Assembly (NCBI GenBank): GCA_947629795.1
Contig: CANRFC010000030.1
Location: 1 to 36,963, forward strand
Reading direction: 5' to 3'
Length of the DNA stretch: 36,963 nt
From: an uncultured Oscillospiraceae bacterium
GTDB taxonomy: Bacteria; Bacillota; Clostridia; Oscillospirales; Oscillospiraceae
The translations under genes and the position numbers were made by a program. This document shows positions 32,793-36,963 of this stretch, one piece after another. The number at the start of each line of letters is the position of its first letter. Positions within the stretch are counted from its first letter, which is position 1. The notes beneath the pieces were generated by a model, which ran no database searches, was not told the origin of the DNA, and saw nothing but the letters and a program-made list of their open reading frames with translations.

Positions 32793-32933
32793 CCTCACAC
32801 GACTGAAGTCGCGTGCTTCTGGCGGCGTAACCGCCAAACTGCTGTCTGCGGATACAGGGACATCTTAGCTGTTCGACCGATGAACGGTCGATTGCCACAG
32901 TGCCTTAACTACAGACAGATGCGTGCTGTCTCC
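32793..32933 (-). ncRNA. Candidate TnpB guide RNA (reRNA/omega RNA) scaffold
   Basis: The non-coding 3' end of the element, from the tnpB stop to the right end. Its last part has two hairpins: TGGCGG-TTACG-CCGCCA (32820-32836) and CACGCGACT-TC-AGTCGTGTG (32796-32815). In studied IS200/IS605 elements this region is transcribed together with the tnpB end, and the bases just outside the right end act as guide. The guide here would begin TTCACTGAGATCGTGG in parE. Confidence 0.5.
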
Positions 32934-34244
32934 CTACGCTGCCATAGCCCCGTTAAGGGCAAGCAGCGTCGAAAGAGTAGCAGAGGTTCTACGCCCGGCT
33001 TCTGGAACTTTTGCCAGGAGCCGGGACCTTACCGTTGCCGGCAAGGGTTTTAGGATCTCACGGATGAAATACCTGGCGCCAATGTTATAGCTGGCGTTCA
33101 GGTCGCAGTTATACCGCTTCCCGCTGCTGAATGTTGCCCACTGCTTATTGTCCTTGTCGCGGGTAACAGCTCCGCTGCCATCGTAGGCGAGGCGGCTCGT
33201 ACCCCAGGCGCAGATGCGCGAGACACGAATGCCGCAGCGGTGAGCTCGATGCTCTACCAATGCCTGGATATCGTTCTTGCGCCACATATGGATTTTTTGA
33301 TTCCTGGTGCGGCAGCCCTTGAAGTCCAGGTGCTCAAAAACGATAACATCTGCGCATTGGACCGCCGCATAGGCGATAATGGCGTTGGCTACATAGATGG
33401 CGTGCTCCTTGTTGATGCGGGTCGCGTAAGCCCAGAGACTGTGGGCGCTTTTGGGGCCATTCTTGCGGGATGTACACTTGATACGGTTCAGCACATGGGT
33501 CAGATGGTCTTTTTCAGCCGGGAAGTCGATAAACTTCCTGTCAGCGACAGTTCCATCTGACCGCATGATAGTGCAAACTGCGTCGGTATTGATGCCGAGG
33601 TCTATAGCACAAATCTTTCGCTCATTAACAGGTGTTTTGATGAGAGATACATCCTCTTGAAATGCGAAGCGGAGATAATACTTCCCATAATGCTTTTCCA
33701 GGATAGGAGCAGATACCGCGACACCGGACCAGTGACGCTGCAGATAGCGCACGTCCGTTGGAAGCAAGTGGACCGTGGCCCATACCCAGTCATTGTTATG
33801 GAACAGCTTGAGCTTGACAACGCAGGGGTCATCTGTCTCCTTGAACATTTCCTTATGGTAAAACACCGGCATAGCGTTCCGGTCACACTGCAGTTTCGGT
33901 CGTTTGCACTTCCCGCCTCCGGCCTCCCAATTTCGCGTCAGGCTTTGGTAGCTGCTGATGGCTCCAAGTGCGGACTGAACAGCGGCGCGGCGGAGATAGC
34001 CCGGCATTTTGTAGAACCGCTTGTCAAACTCCGGGTATTTGGCAGGATGATTCTTCGTCCCGTGAATAAGCCCTTCCGCATAGTTGAACCGGCGCTTCAC
34101 GCCATCAATCTCCTGAATGCTGTTCCATTCTTTGGACAACGCTCGAATCAAATAGCCGAGGGCTCCCCGATACTGGGTAACCGTTCCTGCAAAGATGCCA
34201 TTCGCTTTTACAACTTCTACCTTGTAGCTTGATGTGATCTGCAC
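32934..34244 (-). CDS. tnpB: TnpB RNA-guided nuclease, variant without zinc finger
   Basis: 436 aa. RuvC-like catalytic residues: Asp in CAIDLGINTDAV (about 215), Glu in DVIVFEHLDFKG (about 304), and final Asp in YNCDLNASYNIGAR (about 381). Between the last two, TnpB normally has two CxxC knuckles; here the stretch RICAWGTSRLAYDGSGAVTR has none. The wedge/REC part is at 1-205. Start choice: GTG 7 nt after AAAGGAGG, giving MQITSSYKVEVV; a frame 6 codons longer begins at an ATG inside that site. The gene appears intact. Confidence 0.88.
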   Translation of the reverse strand: MQITSSYKVEVVKANGIFAGTVTQYRGALGYLIRALSKEWNSIQEIDGVKRRFNYAEGLIHGTKNHPAKYPEFDKRFYKMPGYLRRAAVQSALGAISSYQSLTRNWEAGGGKCKRPKLQCDRNAMPVFYHKEMFKETDDPCVVKLKLFHNNDWVWATVHLLPTDVRYLQRHWSGVAVSAPILEKHYGKYYLRFAFQEDVSLIKTPVNERKICAIDLGINTDAVCTIMRSDGTVADRKFIDFPAEKDHLTHVLNRIKCTSRKNGPKSAHSLWAYATRINKEHAIYVANAIIAYAAVQCADVIVFEHLDFKGCRTRNQKIHMWRKNDIQALVEHRAHRCGIRVSRICAWGTSRLAYDGSGAVTRDKDNKQWATFSSGKRYNCDLNASYNIGARYFIREILKPLPATVRSRLLAKVPEAGRRTSATLSTLLALNGAMAA

Positions 34245-34262
34245 AGGGAGTCCTCCTTTCAT

Positions 34263-34683
34263 TCAGTCCTTTTGTTTCTGGTTCCTGATGTATTCCCGTA
34301 CTTGCTGTTCCGACCTGTCGCTTACCGTGACGATGCAGTAAGATGGATCCCAAAGGTGCCCGCCCCAAAGTTCCGATTTTAGTTCCGGGTGTTTGAGAAA
34401 CAGCCACCTGGCGGTATTGCCTTTGAAAATCTTTACCGCTTTTGGAATAAAAAACTGCGGAGAACAGGTGAGCAGTAGGTGAACGTGGTCAGGCATCACT
34501 TCCCATCTCTGAAATAGTACACCCAACTTGAGTGGCACATTCACCTAACATATTCTTGAGGTCAGTATCAATTCCACTGCATAAAACAGGCTTGCGATAT
34601 TTGGTACACCAAACCAAATGATATTGCAGAGAATAAACATAGCCTCGACCATATGTTAAATCAGAACTTTTTGCAATTTCCAC
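34263..34683 (-). pseudogene. tnpA: tnpA (Y1 transposase), frameshifted
   Basis: Small HUH transposase of the IS200/IS605 type, normally about 140 aa. First part: SDLTYGRGYVYSLQYHLVWC then TKYRKPVL. Second part, in another frame: EVMPDHVHLLLTCSPQF with the HUH histidines and VREYIRNQKQK with the catalytic tyrosine. The frames meet in a GGG run (plus-strand CCC 34502-34504); removing one G gives ISEMEVMPDHVHLL, the family consensus. So a single-base insertion breaks the gene, or the run was miscounted in sequencing. Confidence 0.85.
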
Positions 34684-34700
34684 ATTTAATCACCGCTGAT

Positions 34701-34728
34701 AGTATACCATATGTTGTATAAAAATCAA
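34701..34728 (-). promoter_or_regulatory. Promoter of tnpA-tnpB
   Basis: TTGATT (34723-34728), 16 nt, TATACT (34701-34706), inside the IS left end. Confidence 0.6.
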
Positions 34729-34783
34729 GAGAACGCCTGCCTTACTCATGACTAAAGGCGCGAGAATGCGGCAGACAGTTTTC

Positions 34784-34836
34784 AAGTCGTTTTCAAAAAG
34801 CGGCAGAATGCGCAGATCAAATCGTTTTTCGCTCAT
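34784..34836 (-). pseudogene. parE-type toxin, 5' part (split by IS)
   Basis: MSEKRFDLRILPLFEND, then the IS. The ATG at 34836 overlaps the antitoxin end by 20 nt, as usual for these pairs. Joined to 32792 it gives ...FENDFTEIVDYILF..., a 104-aa ParE with no base gained or lost. Confidence 0.85.
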
Positions 34837-35089
34837 GGATACACCTCCTGACCCGTCCGAAAACCTCGTCCCCGGAGCGGCGCTCGTCCGTCAGACTTGC
34901 TGCTTTGTCCGCCTCGTCCAAAGCAAGCTCCACATCATCCGTAAGAGCGGAGTACTGTTCCAGGCTGAGAACGACCATAGAGCCGTAGCCGTTTTTTGTC
35001 AGAATGACCGGCTCTCCCGTTTTCAGAACAGTATCTTCAATTTCCGGAAATTTGTTGCGCAGATCAGAAACAGGGCGAATATTCAGCAT
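34817..35089 (-). CDS. Phd/YefM-family antitoxin
   Basis: 90 aa. Starts MLNIRPVSDLRNKFPEIEDT, the Phd/YefM DNA-binding fold, with GEPVILTKNGYGSMVVLSLEQY; the helical tail (50-90) would wrap the toxin. Start choice: ATG 7 nt after AAGGAGGG; 9 more upstream codons have no site. The toxin gene is broken by the IS, so only the antitoxin is functional and it may repress its own promoter. Confidence 0.9.
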   Translation of the reverse strand: MLNIRPVSDLRNKFPEIEDTVLKTGEPVILTKNGYGSMVVLSLEQYSALTDDVELALDEADKAASLTDERRSGDEVFGRVRRCIHERKTI

Positions 35090-35117
35090 AGCAAAGCCCT
35101 CCTTTTGGTATAGCATT

Positions 35118-35146
35118 ATTTTATCATAATTTTATCAGAATATCAA
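35118..35146 (-). promoter_or_regulatory. Antitoxin promoter with repeated operator-like boxes
   Basis: TTGATA (35141-35146), 17 nt, TAAAAT (35118-35123). TGATAAAAT occurs twice in tandem across the spacer and -10 box, a likely binding site for the antitoxin. Confidence 0.65.
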
Positions 35147-35167
35147 CTTCTTCTTCAAAATGACAGC

Positions 35168-35210
35168 AAAAACATCCCCCTGCAGCTCGGTCTGAGCGCA
35201 GGGGGATGTT
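35168..35210 (-). terminator. Terminator downstream of ppdK
   Basis: 13-bp stem AACATCCCCCTGC (35171-35183) with 35198-35210; the loop holds a second small stem GCTC/GAGC. On the minus strand five T follow. It lies 58 nt past the ppdK stop. Confidence 0.85.
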
Positions 35211-35242
35211 CTTGCTTGATCTATTGATATTGAACTTTTCTG

Positions 35243-35267
35243 TTCAGTATCCTTGCATCGTCCTTGC

Positions 35268-35271
<4 letters not shown>
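35243..35271. repeat. 29-bp direct repeat, right copy (at ppdK stop)
   Basis: Same 29 bp as 32458-32486. It covers the ppdK stop codon (35268-35270) and the first 25 bases of its 3' untranslated region. It marks the right edge of the island. Confidence 0.85.

Positions 35272-36963
<1,692 letters not shown>

Larger units (their letters stand above)
32793..34783 (-). mobile_element. IS200/IS605-family insertion sequence
   Basis: 1991 bp with tnpA and tnpB in the same direction. Right end: hairpin CACGCGACT-TC-AGTCGTGTG then AGG at 32793. Left end: starts GAAAACTGTCTGCC at 34783 and contains an imperfect hairpin, GCCTT (34757-34761) with AAGGC. Left and right ends share an AGTC(A/G)TG(A/T)G motif in the hairpin loops or stems. 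No target duplication, as expected for this family: the outer sequences AACGACTT and CACTGAG join to restore parE. The boundary is uncertain by the 2-bp TT present on both sides. Confidence 0.85.

Noticed and set aside
32821-32837. TTG start giving a 102-aa chimeric ParE that begins inside the IS right end
   Set aside because: No ribosome binding site, and the first 16 codons are the IS guide-RNA hairpins; the natural N-terminus lies beyond the element.

Overview
The window looks like chromosome of a GC-rich, low-GC-lineage Firmicute of the Oscillospiraceae/Flavonifractor type. Supporting signs are the rplU-prp-rpmA-obgE order, an N-terminally extended L27 with its Prp protease beside it, ThrE split into two proteins, DUF1836, DegV and DUF4358 genes, pyruvate phosphate dikinase, AGGAGG-type ribosome binding sites and sigma-A promoters (TTGACA-N17-TATAAT). 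Species cannot be named from the sequence alone.

Layout. 1-550: an AbrB antitoxin with a PIN toxin cut short at a junction with a likely transposase fragment. 545-1180: tRNA operon Met-Glu-Val (minus strand), with two tandem copies of a 105-bp hairpin repeat between the Glu and Val genes. 1196-7530: an orphan response regulator, then the operon secA / small membrane protein / pgeF / peptide-binding lipoprotein. 7550-13182: a MarR-controlled operon with a YfcC transporter, a small membrane protein, an M20 amidohydrolase, a MalY/PatB C-S lyase and a peroxiredoxin. I read it as an uptake, deacylation and C-S cleavage route for an N-acylated cysteine conjugate or related sulfur amino acid. 13191-15518: a DUF3298 lipoprotein and an RlmD-like rRNA methyltransferase. 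15520-17100: an AT-richer inserted segment with a DUF4143 ATPase and a Fic remnant.

17160-22097: DUF3783, split ThrE exporter, YjjG nucleotidase, and a set of two SGNH hydrolases around a DUF4358 lipoprotein, then a small Rpn-like tail protein. 22135-24600: obgE, rpmA, prp, rplU with a candidate L21 leader. 24636-31706 (minus strand): iron alcohol dehydrogenase, XRE regulator with DUF2975, metallophosphoesterase, PrmA, DegV with DUF1836, and AzlCD. 31725-32454 (plus): DUF1508 and a 74-aa acidic small protein.

32458-35271 is a 2.8-kb island between two identical 29-bp direct repeats, one of which ends at the ppdK stop codon. It holds a Phd/YefM-ParE pair whose parE is split by a 1.99-kb IS200/IS605 element (frameshifted tnpA, and a tnpB without the usual zinc finger). 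Removing the element restores parE exactly. The window ends inside ppdK.

The best candidates for something not described before are the MarR/YfcC/M20/MalY/peroxiredoxin operon with its hairpin-rich leader, the direct-repeat-flanked island, and the covarying repeats in the tRNA operon.
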